From assembly GCF_003939025.1 (NCBI RefSeq), contig NZ_RQIH01000001.1, forward strand, positions 407,924-471,923: a stretch of DNA of 64,000 nt, read 5' to 3'. This DNA comes from Rhizobium sophoriradicis. Lineage in GTDB: Bacteria > Pseudomonadota > Alphaproteobacteria > Rhizobiales > Rhizobiaceae. The notes under the pieces were generated by a model that saw only the letters and a list, made by a program, of their open reading frames with translations, had not been told where the DNA came from and did not search any database. Shown here piece by piece: positions 56,989 to 64,000 of this stretch (within the stretch, counting starts at the first letter, position 1; each line of letters begins with the position of its first letter). The translations under genes and the position numbers were made by a program.

Positions 56989-59900
56989 TCAGGCCGCGAG
57001 CTGCGGTTTGAATGCCACGTCCACGTAGTAGTTCGTGCTGTTATAGCTGGCGGTCGGGAACAGCCCGCCCGATCCATAGGCATAGACGCCGTTATTGCCG
57101 GCAGGCGCCTTCAGGTCCCCATTCGTCACATCGCTGCCGAAGTAATTGCCGGTCGCCGAATAATTGCCGTTGCTCGAGTAGGAGACGACGTAGGTCGTAT
57201 CCGCCTGGATGGCGATCTGCTGGCTGAGTTGCGCGGTCTGCCAGCCGCTTGCCGTCTCGTTGTTGAAGGTGACGCTGCCGAGCAAGGTGCCGGATGCGGT
57301 CCACAGATAGCCGTTGTGCGGGCCGGTATTGTCGGCGCCCTTGTAGAAGCGGATGGCGGTGATCCAGCCGGCGGCATCGGCCTGGAACTTCATGCCGAGA
57401 TTGACCTGCTGGTTGTCGTTGACCGAGACGACCGAGGGCGTCGCGTTGGCGGCAAAGAGGTTCTGTTCCGGACCAGCGGCCCCGTTGCTGATGGTGAGCG
57501 CCACCTGTGCCGAGGCCGTGCCGCCCCTGCCGTCCGAGATCGCGTAGCTGAAGCTCGCCGGTCCCGAATAGCCTGCCGTCGGCGTGAAGGTCACCGTCTG
57601 GGCCTGGGCATTCCAGGCGACCGAGCCGTTGACCGCGCCGCTGACGCCGGTGATCGTAAGCGGATCGCCATCGCCATCGGTATCGTTTGAAATGAGCGCC
57701 GAGGCCTGGATGGTGATCGGCGTGCCTGTGTTGGTCGAGAAGCCGCTGTCATTGGCAGCGACCGGAACCGTGTTCTGCCCGCTGCCCTGCCGATAGAGAA
57801 CGTCCACCCAGTAATTCGTGGCATTGTAGGAGGCGGATGGGAACAGGCTGCCCGTGCCATAGGCGTAGACGCCGTTGCCGCCGCTGAGCGAACTTGCCGG
57901 CGCCGTCAGCGCGCCGCTCGTATAATCCGTCGTGAAGTAGTTCGCCGTTGAAGAATAGAAGCCGTTCGAATGGTAGCTCGCCACATAGGTGGTGCCGGCC
58001 GAAACATTGATCGGCTGGGTGAAGGAAACCGTCTGCCAGCCGCTCGCCGTTTCATTGATGAAGGTCGCCTGGGCCAGCAGCTGGCCGCTCGCCGTCCACA
58101 GCGAGCCGACATGCGTGCCGGTATCCTGGGCGCTCCTGTAATAAGTGAGCCCGGTAATCTGGCCGTTGGCGGAAGCGATGAACTTGACGCCGAGTTCGAC
58201 CGAGTTGGCGTCGTTGGCGGCAGCAATTCCCGACGTGTCGGCGCCGGTGAACAGGCTCGACGTCGCGCCCCCGGCCGGCGGCGCGTTGACAGTGAGGCTG
58301 ACCGTGGCCGACGCCGTGCCGCCGAACCCGTCCGAAACAGTATAGGAGAAGCTCGCCGCGCCCGTATAACCCGCCGTCGGCGTGAAAATGACGGTCTTGG
58401 TCTGGCTGTTGAAGCTCACCGTTCCGTGCACCGCACCATTGACGCCGGTGATGCTGAGCGAGTCCCCATCGCCATCGGTGTCGTTTGCAAGCAGGCTCGC
58501 TGCAGCAATCGACAGCGACGTGTCGGAGTAGGTCGTGTAGCCATTGTCGTTGGCGGCGACCGGCGCCGTATTGCCCGTCGACTGGTTGAAGACGACATCC
58601 ACCCAGTAATTCGACGACTGGTAGCTGGAGGTCGGGAATGCCGAGCTCCCAACTGTGTAGACGCCATTGCTGCCGGCAAGCGCCGTCAGCGAGCCATTGG
58701 TATGGGCTGACGTGAAATAGTTCGCCGTCGCCACGTAGGAGCCTGTCGTGCTGTAGGAGGCGACATAGGTCGTGCCGGCAGATATATGCACTGCGTTGGC
58801 GAATGTCGCGGTCTGCCAACCGTTCACCGATCCGCTGTCGGCGAAGGTGACGGTCGCGATCCGCGTTCCGTCGGCCGTCCACAGAGAGCCGGTATGGGCT
58901 CCGGTATCGCCGACCGCCCTGTAGTAGCGGATGCCGGTAATCAATCCGCTGGAGGAAGCGACGAACTTCATGCCGAGTTCCATCGGCTGGCCGTCGTTGA
59001 AGCGTGCTCCCGTCGGCCCTTCGCTTGATGTAAACAGCGTTTCTCCAGCAGGGGCTGGGTTCACGGTGAGGCTGACGCTGCCTTGATCCGTGCCGCCGCG
59101 CCCGTCGGACAGCGTATAGGTGAAGCTTGCCGGCCCCGAATAATTGTTGGTCGGCGTGAAGATTACGGTGCGGTTCTGCTTGTTGAGCGTCACCGTACCG
59201 TTGACGGCGTTGCCAACGGCCGAAATCGCCAGCGCGTCGGCATTGGGATCCGTATCGTTTCCGACAAGCGATGCGATCGAGATGACGACGGTATTGTTGC
59301 TGGTGATGACTAGCCCGGTATCATCGGTCGCGACCGGCGCGCTGTTCGGGCCGGCATCAAAGACCACGTCAACCCAGTAATTGGTGCCGGTGCCGGGGCT
59401 TTGGCCGGGGAACGTGCCGGCAGTGGTGCCGTAGGCGAAGACGCCACCGCCATCGACGGCCTTCAGCGCACCGCTGCCATAGGGATCGCTGAAATAATTT
59501 CCGGTGAGGGAGTAGAATCCATTGCTGTGATAGGATGCCACATAGGTCGTGCCGGCTGCGATCTGGATCGGGCTGGAGAACATCACCGTCTGCCAGCCGG
59601 AGAGCGATTCACCTGTCGATACGCCGGTCGCCAGCAGCGTCCCATCGGCGGTCCAGAGGCTGACGACATGGTCGCCGGTATTGTAGAATCCCTTGTAGAA
59701 GCGGATGCCCTGCACCGAGCCCGCCGTCGTCGCCTGGAAGCGCAGGCCGAGCTCGATGGAATCGCGATCGATCGCCGTTTCGACAGCGGGCTTTTCCGCC
59801 AGCGTCCAAAGGCCCTGCGTTGCCGGCAGGGTGACGGTCACCTGCTTGCCGACCGACGGCGCCTCCATATTGACGCTGTCGTCGACGGCGCGCGACATGA

Positions 59901-62286
59901 TCGTATAGTTGCCGCTGGCCTGCACGACCCAGTTATAGCTCCAGCTCTCGCGGCCTGTGGCCTTGAACCAATGCTGGCCGCCATCGGTAGAGACTTCGAC
60001 GCCGGCAATGATGCCGCCGCCGAAATCCTGCGCCGTGCCCGTAATCGTCACACGCTGGCCTTCGAGGAAGCTTGCGCCTACGATCGGCGACGTGACAGAC
60101 GAGGTGGGCTTCAGCGTGTCGGTCGATTTCGTCGCGAGGATCAAGCTCGCATCAAGCGTCGTCGGCTGGATGCCCATGTCCGCGAACATATTTACCATCG
60201 CCTGCTGCACGTTGCGGTCGGTCGGCGTTGTCGGGCCCTGATGGTTGTCGCTGAGACCCCAGGACCAGAAGACCGTGCCGGCGCCGAAGACCAGCGCACC
60301 GCTCTCGGCCCGATACATGGTGAGGCTGTGGGTGGCGACGGCCGAACCGATCGACGTGCCATAGTCGCGCAGGTACGTGCTCACCGAAACCGAGGAGAGC
60401 GACAGATTGATAAGCCCATCCGGCCGGAAGCCGTTCTCGACATCGGAATCCCATTCGTAGCCGAGCAGGTTCTGCACCAGATTATAGGTCCCGCCCTCCT
60501 GAAGCTCGGAAACGTCGGTGTTGCGCCAGAAGCGCAGGTTCGAGTAGTCGTAGGGGATGGAGATCGTATCCTGGCGGTAGCTGTCCACCTGGAACATGGT
60601 GCCGGTCAGCGAATTCTCCGGCTCCTGGCCCGGATCGGCATAACGCGGATCGCGCCAGGTGCCGGTGCCGACATTGCTCGGATCCGTGCTCGTGCCCCAG
60701 GTCTCCTTGTAGCAGACCATGGTGCGGTAGGCCTGGCCGCTGCCGTCGATGCTGCTTTCCCAGCGCACCTTCCAATAGCATTCGTTGCCGCTCCAGAAGG
60801 CGAGGTTGACGCCGGCATCGCGCGCCGCTTCGACGTTGGCGCGCTGTTCGGCTGACCAGTATTCGTCGTGCCCGACGGACAAATAGGCATCGTGGTTGAG
60901 CAGCAGCGCGCCGTTGCGCGTGGCGTCGACGCCCGAGATATAGGACACGTCGTAGCCATTCTGCTCCAACCACGAGATGGCGGATGATTCGACGCCGAAG
61001 ATATAATCATGCGAGCCGCCGATCGGGCTGGTATTGGTGATGATCGGGCGGTTATAACTGACCGCCGAGGCGCGGCCGATCGCGGTCAGGCCGCAGCTGC
61101 AGTTCGGCGGCAGGTAGCCGATCATGTTGGCGGGATCGACGGGCACTTGGCCATAATAGAGGCTGGCGCCGCCCCAGGCATTATAGGCCTGCCATGTCGT
61201 ATCCGAGGTTTGGAAGACGATATTGCTGGTGGACGCATCGTCGCGAACGACGAAGGGGATGATGCTGGCATCCTCGGTGCCGTCCTCACGCACCAGCTTG
61301 GCGAAATAGACACCGGATACCGCATCGTCGGGGATCTGCCAGCTGGCCGAAACCGACCAGTTGCCGCAATCGATAAGACCGAGCGACATGTCGACGATCG
61401 GATGCGGCTGAATCTGCGCCGTGGTCAGCGATTGCTCGATCGAGTCGACCTTGCGTGCACCGAGCCCGCCATAATAGCCCATGCGGTAGATGTCGATGCG
61501 GTAGTGCGTGGAGTCGGTGGCGATCTTGAAATCGACCGTCTGGCCGATATTCGTGCTGATTTCGGTGGCAAAACCCTGGATGGTGCCCTTGCCATCGCCC
61601 TCCAGGCCCCATTCGCTGATGGGGTTGCCCTGCTTCAGGTTTTCGAGCGCGATCTTGTTGGGCGTCGCCACTGGCAAAGGCACCGTCACCGGTCCCGACA
61701 ATGCTGTCGGGGCCGCTGTCGTCTCAGCAGAAGAGTCCTGGCTCGGCTCGAGTGAGATGGATGCAACCGAGGCCTGGAGGCGCAGCGAAGCCGTGGCGAC
61801 ACTGTTGGACGAAGGAGCGGGCGCCACCGTTTCACCGCTGCCGGTATCGGTACCGCTGCCAACACCGGTCAGCACAGGAGCAGCGGGCAGCGTCGCAGCC
61901 TCCTCGTACGGATCCGGGCCAAGCACGGTGCGCTGAGATGTCGAGGACGACGTGTCGAAGACCGTCGCGGCCGAAGCCGTCTTCGTGGATGTGTCCAGAA
62001 CGCCGCCATCGGCCGCAGGCGCAGGCGCCGGTATCGCCGTCGACGATGCCGGGGAGGGTTGCATGTCGCCTGGCGATATCAGGGACGATGTGACCGTGCC
62101 GGTGAAGGAGGATTGGACGGTTGCGCTACCCTGACTGGCAAAGCTGGCGGAACCGTCTGTGCTCGTCGAGGACACGACCGTCGCGGATCCAAGGGTTGCA
62201 CTCCAGGCAGGCGGCGCACGACCGATACACAACGCTCCACCAATTGTACTCAGATACTCACGATTACTGACATGAATTCTCCGCAT
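56989..62286 (-). CDS. Giant exported protein: dimethylformamidase-like domain, cadherin-like repeats and four DUF4082 domains
   Basis: About 1765 residues from ATG 62286 (ATG 62301 and 62391 are in frame; none has a strong ribosome site). Order: no classical signal peptide; Ser/Thr/Ala/Pro-rich region (about 25-215); a domain like the N,N-dimethylformamidase large subunit (about 220-735) with FWSGNECYWKVRWES and an HDE triplet (473-475, SVGHDEYWS); an Ig-like segment (ITGTAQDFGGGIIAGVEVS); then four DUF4082 units (GLRFQATTAGSVQGIRFYKG type) separated by three VCBS/cadherin-like units (NDTDGDGD, FTPTAGYTGAASFSYTVSDG). The C-terminus ends KPQLAA. The type I system downstream is the obvious exporter. 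Confidence 0.85.
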   Translation of the reverse strand: MRRIHVSNREYLSTIGGALCIGRAPPAWSATLGSATVVSSTSTDGSASFASQGSATVQSSFTGTVTSSLISPGDMQPSPASSTAIPAPAPAADGGVLDTSTKTASAATVFDTSSSTSQRTVLGPDPYEEAATLPAAPVLTGVGSGTDTGSGETVAPAPSSNSVATASLRLQASVASISLEPSQDSSAETTAAPTALSGPVTVPLPVATPNKIALENLKQGNPISEWGLEGDGKGTIQGFATEISTNIGQTVDFKIATDSTHYRIDIYRMGYYGGLGARKVDSIEQSLTTAQIQPHPIVDMSLGLIDCGNWSVSASWQIPDDAVSGVYFAKLVREDGTEDASIIPFVVRDDASTSNIVFQTSDTTWQAYNAWGGASLYYGQVPVDPANMIGYLPPNCSCGLTAIGRASAVSYNRPIITNTSPIGGSHDYIFGVESSAISWLEQNGYDVSYISGVDATRNGALLLNHDAYLSVGHDEYWSAEQRANVEAARDAGVNLAFWSGNECYWKVRWESSIDGSGQAYRTMVCYKETWGTSTDPSNVGTGTWRDPRYADPGQEPENSLTGTMFQVDSYRQDTISIPYDYSNLRFWRNTDVSELQEGGTYNLVQNLLGYEWDSDVENGFRPDGLINLSLSSVSVSTYLRDYGTSIGSAVATHSLTMYRAESGALVFGAGTVFWSWGLSDNHQGPTTPTDRNVQQAMVNMFADMGIQPTTLDASLILATKSTDTLKPTSSVTSPIVGASFLEGQRVTITGTAQDFGGGIIAGVEVSTDGGQHWFKATGRESWSYNWVVQASGNYTIMSRAVDDSVNMEAPSVGKQVTVTLPATQGLWTLAEKPAVETAIDRDSIELGLRFQATTAGSVQGIRFYKGFYNTGDHVVSLWTADGTLLATGVSTGESLSGWQTVMFSSPIQIAAGTTYVASYHSNGFYSLTGNYFSDPYGSGALKAVDGGGVFAYGTTAGTFPGQSPGTGTNYWVDVVFDAGPNSAPVATDDTGLVITSNNTVVISIASLVGNDTDPNADALAISAVGNAVNGTVTLNKQNRTVIFTPTNNYSGPASFTYTLSDGRGGTDQGSVSLTVNPAPAGETLFTSSEGPTGARFNDGQPMELGMKFVASSSGLITGIRYYRAVGDTGAHTGSLWTADGTRIATVTFADSGSVNGWQTATFANAVHISAGTTYVASYSTTGSYVATANYFTSAHTNGSLTALAGSNGVYTVGSSAFPTSSYQSSNYWVDVVFNQSTGNTAPVAANDNGYTTYSDTSLSIAAASLLANDTDGDGDSLSITGVNGAVHGTVSFNSQTKTVIFTPTAGYTGAASFSYTVSDGFGGTASATVSLTVNAPPAGGATSSLFTGADTSGIAAANDANSVELGVKFIASANGQITGLTYYRSAQDTGTHVGSLWTASGQLLAQATFINETASGWQTVSFTQPINVSAGTTYVASYHSNGFYSSTANYFTTDYTSGALTAPASSLSGGNGVYAYGTGSLFPSASYNATNYWVDVLYRQGSGQNTVPVAANDSGFSTNTGTPITIQASALISNDTDGDGDPLTITGVSGAVNGSVAWNAQAQTVTFTPTAGYSGPASFSYAISDGRGGTASAQVALTISNGAAGPEQNLFAANATPSVVSVNDNQQVNLGMKFQADAAGWITAIRFYKGADNTGPHNGYLWTASGTLLGSVTFNNETASGWQTAQLSQQIAIQADTTYVVSYSSNGNYSATGNYFGSDVTNGDLKAPAGNNGVYAYGSGGLFPTASYNSTNYYVDVAFKPQLAA
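56995..59815 (-). repeat. Four tandem DUF4082 plus cadherin-like repeat units inside the giant gene
   Basis: DUF4082 units lie at about 59345-59815, 58560-59030, 57790-58260 and 56995-57465, each with SGWQT, AGTTYVASY and NYWVDVVF-type blocks. They are separated by cadherin-like units at about 59060-59345, 58290-58560 and 57500-57760. The period is roughly 780 bp. DNA identity between units is high enough to see by eye, so unit gain or loss by recombination is possible. Confidence 0.75.
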
Positions 62287-62408
62287 CAGCGGCGTCCCCA
62301 TTCCGTCGATCGACACTACAAGATTGCATCCTGCCAGCTTTCGTAAGGGAACGGACGACAGCAATCCGGGGTAGATGGGTGGTACCCCCATACGTCGATA
62401 TGATGATC

Positions 62409-62440
62409 TTAACCGCTTTCCGGCTGGTCGAGCCGGTTAA
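62409..62440. other. Nested inverted repeat between CobW copy 2 and the giant gene
   Basis: TTAACCG (62409-62415) pairs with CGGTTAA (62434-62440), and inside it CCGGCT (62420-62425) pairs with AGCCGG (62431-62436) around a 5-base loop. It could be an attenuating hairpin downstream of the CobW gene or an operator for the giant gene. There is no T tract. Confidence 0.4.
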
Positions 62441-62467
62441 CGCGCGAGTTGTACTACACCGCCCGCG

Positions 62468-63691
62468 CTACCAGGCCGGAAACGGATCTTCGAGAGTCGC
62501 CCAGTCGCGCGGATCGGCGCTGGCGAGGCATCCGTCAAGTGCGGTCCGCACACCCGTCTCGTCCATGTCGACGCCGATGAAGACCAGTTCCTGCCGGCGA
62601 TCGCCCCAAGCCTTGTCCCATCGGCTCTGCAGGTGCTGATGAAACTGCTGATGGTCCGGCCAGTCCTGCCGGGGTACGGCTGCCCACCAGAGTCCCATTG
62701 GCTCGCAGCGCCGCTGAATCCCGGCAGCCGACATCAGACCCACATGACGTGGGCGCGTGGCAAGCCAGAAATGGCCCTTGGCGCGCAACACTCCGGGCCA
62801 AGGCTCGTCGAGGAATGCCCGAAACCGCATCGGGTCGAAGGGACGCCTTGTGCGATAGACAAAACTTGATACGCCGTATTCCTCCGTCTCCGGAATATGC
62901 TCCCCTGGACTGTACAATTCCTTGTGCCACAGGGGATGGGCGGCGGCTTTTGCTTCATCAAAGAGGCCCGTATCGAGAACGGTATCGAGAGATATCCTGC
63001 CGAAATCCGTCTCCATCTGGTGAGCATCCGGGTTGAGTGCAGCCACCGTCTTGCGGACTTCCGAGCGGATCTCTTCTGTCGCGTCCGAAATCTTGTTGAT
63101 CACGACGACATCGGCAAACTCGATCTGATCCACCAGTAGGTCGATCAGTGTGCGCCGATCCTCTGGGTCCCGCTGCAGGCCACGGTCGGCAAGCAGATCG
63201 GCGCTACTGTAGTCGGCTAGCAGGTTTGCAGCATCGACCACAGTGACCATCGTGTCGAGTCTGGCAAAATCGGAGAGGGAGACGCCGTTCTCGTCGCGGA
63301 AGGAAAAAGTTGCCGCGATAGGGCGCGGCTCGGCAATGCCCGTTCCTTCGATCAACAGATAGTCGTATCGCCCCTCTTCGGCCAGCCGCCGCACTTCCGT
63401 CAGAAGATCGTTGCGCAAGGTACAGCAGATGCAGCCATTGCTGAGCTCGATCAATGTCTCCGTCGTGTGCGACAGGTTGCAGCCGCCGTCGCGAATGAGA
63501 CTGGCGTCTATGTTCACTTCGCTCATATCATTGACGATGACCGCGACCCGCAGGCCCTGGCGGTTATTCAGCACATGGCTGAGCAGCGTCGTCTTGCCGG
63601 CGCCGAGGAAGCCGGCCAGCACGGTTACCGGGAGCCGTTCGATCCTGTTCATCGGCACGCCGTGAACGTGGGTAGGCGGAGCGGTCGGCAT
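62468..63691 (-). CDS. CobW/COG0523-family GTPase, putative metallochaperone (copy 2)
   Basis: The 407-residue product is a close paralogue of copy 1: [15 protein letters not shown] (G1), GCICC at 86-90, [29 protein letters not shown] and the same C-terminal domain ending WATLEDPFPAW, without the His-rich tail. Its N-terminus instead carries THVHGV. AGGA six bases upstream supports ATG 63691; ATG 63652 (MNRIERLPVT) is the alternative. It follows the partial DUF4082 gene by 51 bases, repeating the copy 1 arrangement. Confidence 0.9.
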   Translation of the reverse strand: MPTAPPTHVHGVPMNRIERLPVTVLAGFLGAGKTTLLSHVLNNRQGLRVAVIVNDMSEVNIDASLIRDGGCNLSHTTETLIELSNGCICCTLRNDLLTEVRRLAEEGRYDYLLIEGTGIAEPRPIAATFSFRDENGVSLSDFARLDTMVTVVDAANLLADYSSADLLADRGLQRDPEDRRTLIDLLVDQIEFADVVVINKISDATEEIRSEVRKTVAALNPDAHQMETDFGRISLDTVLDTGLFDEAKAAAHPLWHKELYSPGEHIPETEEYGVSSFVYRTRRPFDPMRFRAFLDEPWPGVLRAKGHFWLATRPRHVGLMSAAGIQRRCEPMGLWWAAVPRQDWPDHQQFHQHLQSRWDKAWGDRRQELVFIGVDMDETGVRTALDGCLASADPRDWATLEDPFPAW

Positions 63692-63742
63692 TTGCGTCCT
63701 ATCAGCCTCATCGATTCCGTTCGTACTCCTCTTCCCGATGCG

Positions 63743-64000
63743 TCATGCGGCAAGCTGCGGGCGGAAGATCACATCGGCATAGTAATTGGCTGAATTGAAG
63801 GTAGCATTCGGGAAGAGCCCCGTGGTCGCCGACCCGCCGTAAGCGTAGACGCCGTTGCCGCCAGCGACCGCACTTGACGGGGCCGTCAGCGGACCATTGG
63901 TGACGGCAGTCGTAAAGAAATTGTTGGTCGCGACGTATGCGCCTGTCGTGTGATAGGAGGCGACATAGGTCGTATTGGCGGTGATGGTGACCGGTGTTGC
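63743..64000 (-). CDS. C-terminal part of a second DUF4082-domain protein
   Basis: The 85 visible residues include TTYVASYHTTGAYVATNNFF, AGGNGVYAYGGSATTGLFPN and SANYYADVIFRPQLAA before the stop. This is the end of a DUF4082 domain and closely matches the C-terminus of the giant protein (STNYYVDVAFKPQLAA). The gene continues beyond the window, so its N-terminal domains are unknown. With the CobW gene after it, it forms the first of two surface-protein/CobW pairs. Confidence 0.85.
   Translation of the reverse strand, partial: ATPVTITANTTYVASYHTTGAYVATNNFFTTAVTNGPLTAPSSAVAGGNGVYAYGGSATTGLFPNATFNSANYYADVIFRPQLAA

Noticed and set aside
59401..60855. 484-codon plus-strand frame opposite the giant gene
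   Set aside because: Antisense to a repeat protein with clear domains; no start signal or homology-like features.
56989..62286. RTX toxin or adhesin label for the giant protein
   Set aside because: No glycine/aspartate nonapeptide repeats were seen; the repeats are DUF4082 and cadherin-like.

Overview
The window is GC-rich, gene-dense DNA typical of a Rhizobium-type alphaproteobacterium. The complete thiC-thiO-thiS-thiG-thiE cluster behind a THI-box riboswitch matches the arrangement known from Rhizobium etli, where it is plasmid-borne. Five ABC uptake systems, many regulators, two toxin-antitoxin modules and an insertion-sequence remnant fit a large rhizobial plasmid or chromid. The replicon assignment is inference. 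I saw no rRNA, tRNA or CRISPR array.

Layout. (1) 1-4613: start of a J-domain gene, a universal stress protein, an NAD(P)-binding oxidoreductase, and an overlapping pair matching the two halves of the plant Tm-1 protein, divergent from a GntR/FadR regulator. (2) 4693-9256: sugar-type ABC transporter (binding protein plus two permeases, no ATPase), Gfo/Idh/MocA oxidoreductase and cupin. (3) 9576-10454: YghU-type glutathione transferase. (4) 10535-19319: a peptide-type ABC operon headed by a proline-iminopeptidase-like hydrolase, divergent from a LuxR solo that is followed by a second such hydrolase; an acetamidase/formamidase is convergent. The LuxR protein carries the Met57/Trp61 substitutions of plant-signal-responsive LuxR solos. 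(5) 19465-24926: Phd/VapC module and a YhaN/YhaO-like (SbcC/SbcD-like) pair. (6) 25298-32775: SorC-type regulator, second family-5 ABC transporter and a glycerophosphodiesterase, a gene set resembling agrocinopine (acc) operons. (7) 32915-37573: promoter, TPP riboswitch, thiCOSGE. (8) 37755-49197: ribose-type ABC transporter, SorC-type regulator, aldo/keto reductase, GlpD-like dehydrogenase, DhnA-type aldolase, FGGY kinase and GMC oxidoreductase, read as a polyol/sugar catabolic operon. (9) 49350-51479: IS21-like remnant, decaying Phd/PemK-like module, unknown membrane protein. (10) 51702-64000: a minus-strand cluster in which a giant surface-type protein (dimethylformamidase-like domain plus four DUF4082 repeats) and CobW-family GTPases alternate twice, followed by a small protein and a type I secretion ATPase and adaptor.

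The two loci most worth follow-up are the LuxR-solo/iminopeptidase/peptide-transporter island (4) and the alternating giant-protein/CobW/type I secretion island (10). Many genes are translationally coupled by ATGA or GTGA overlaps, and strong hairpins sit just after two of the binding-protein genes, suggesting post-transcriptional tuning of binding protein against transporter.
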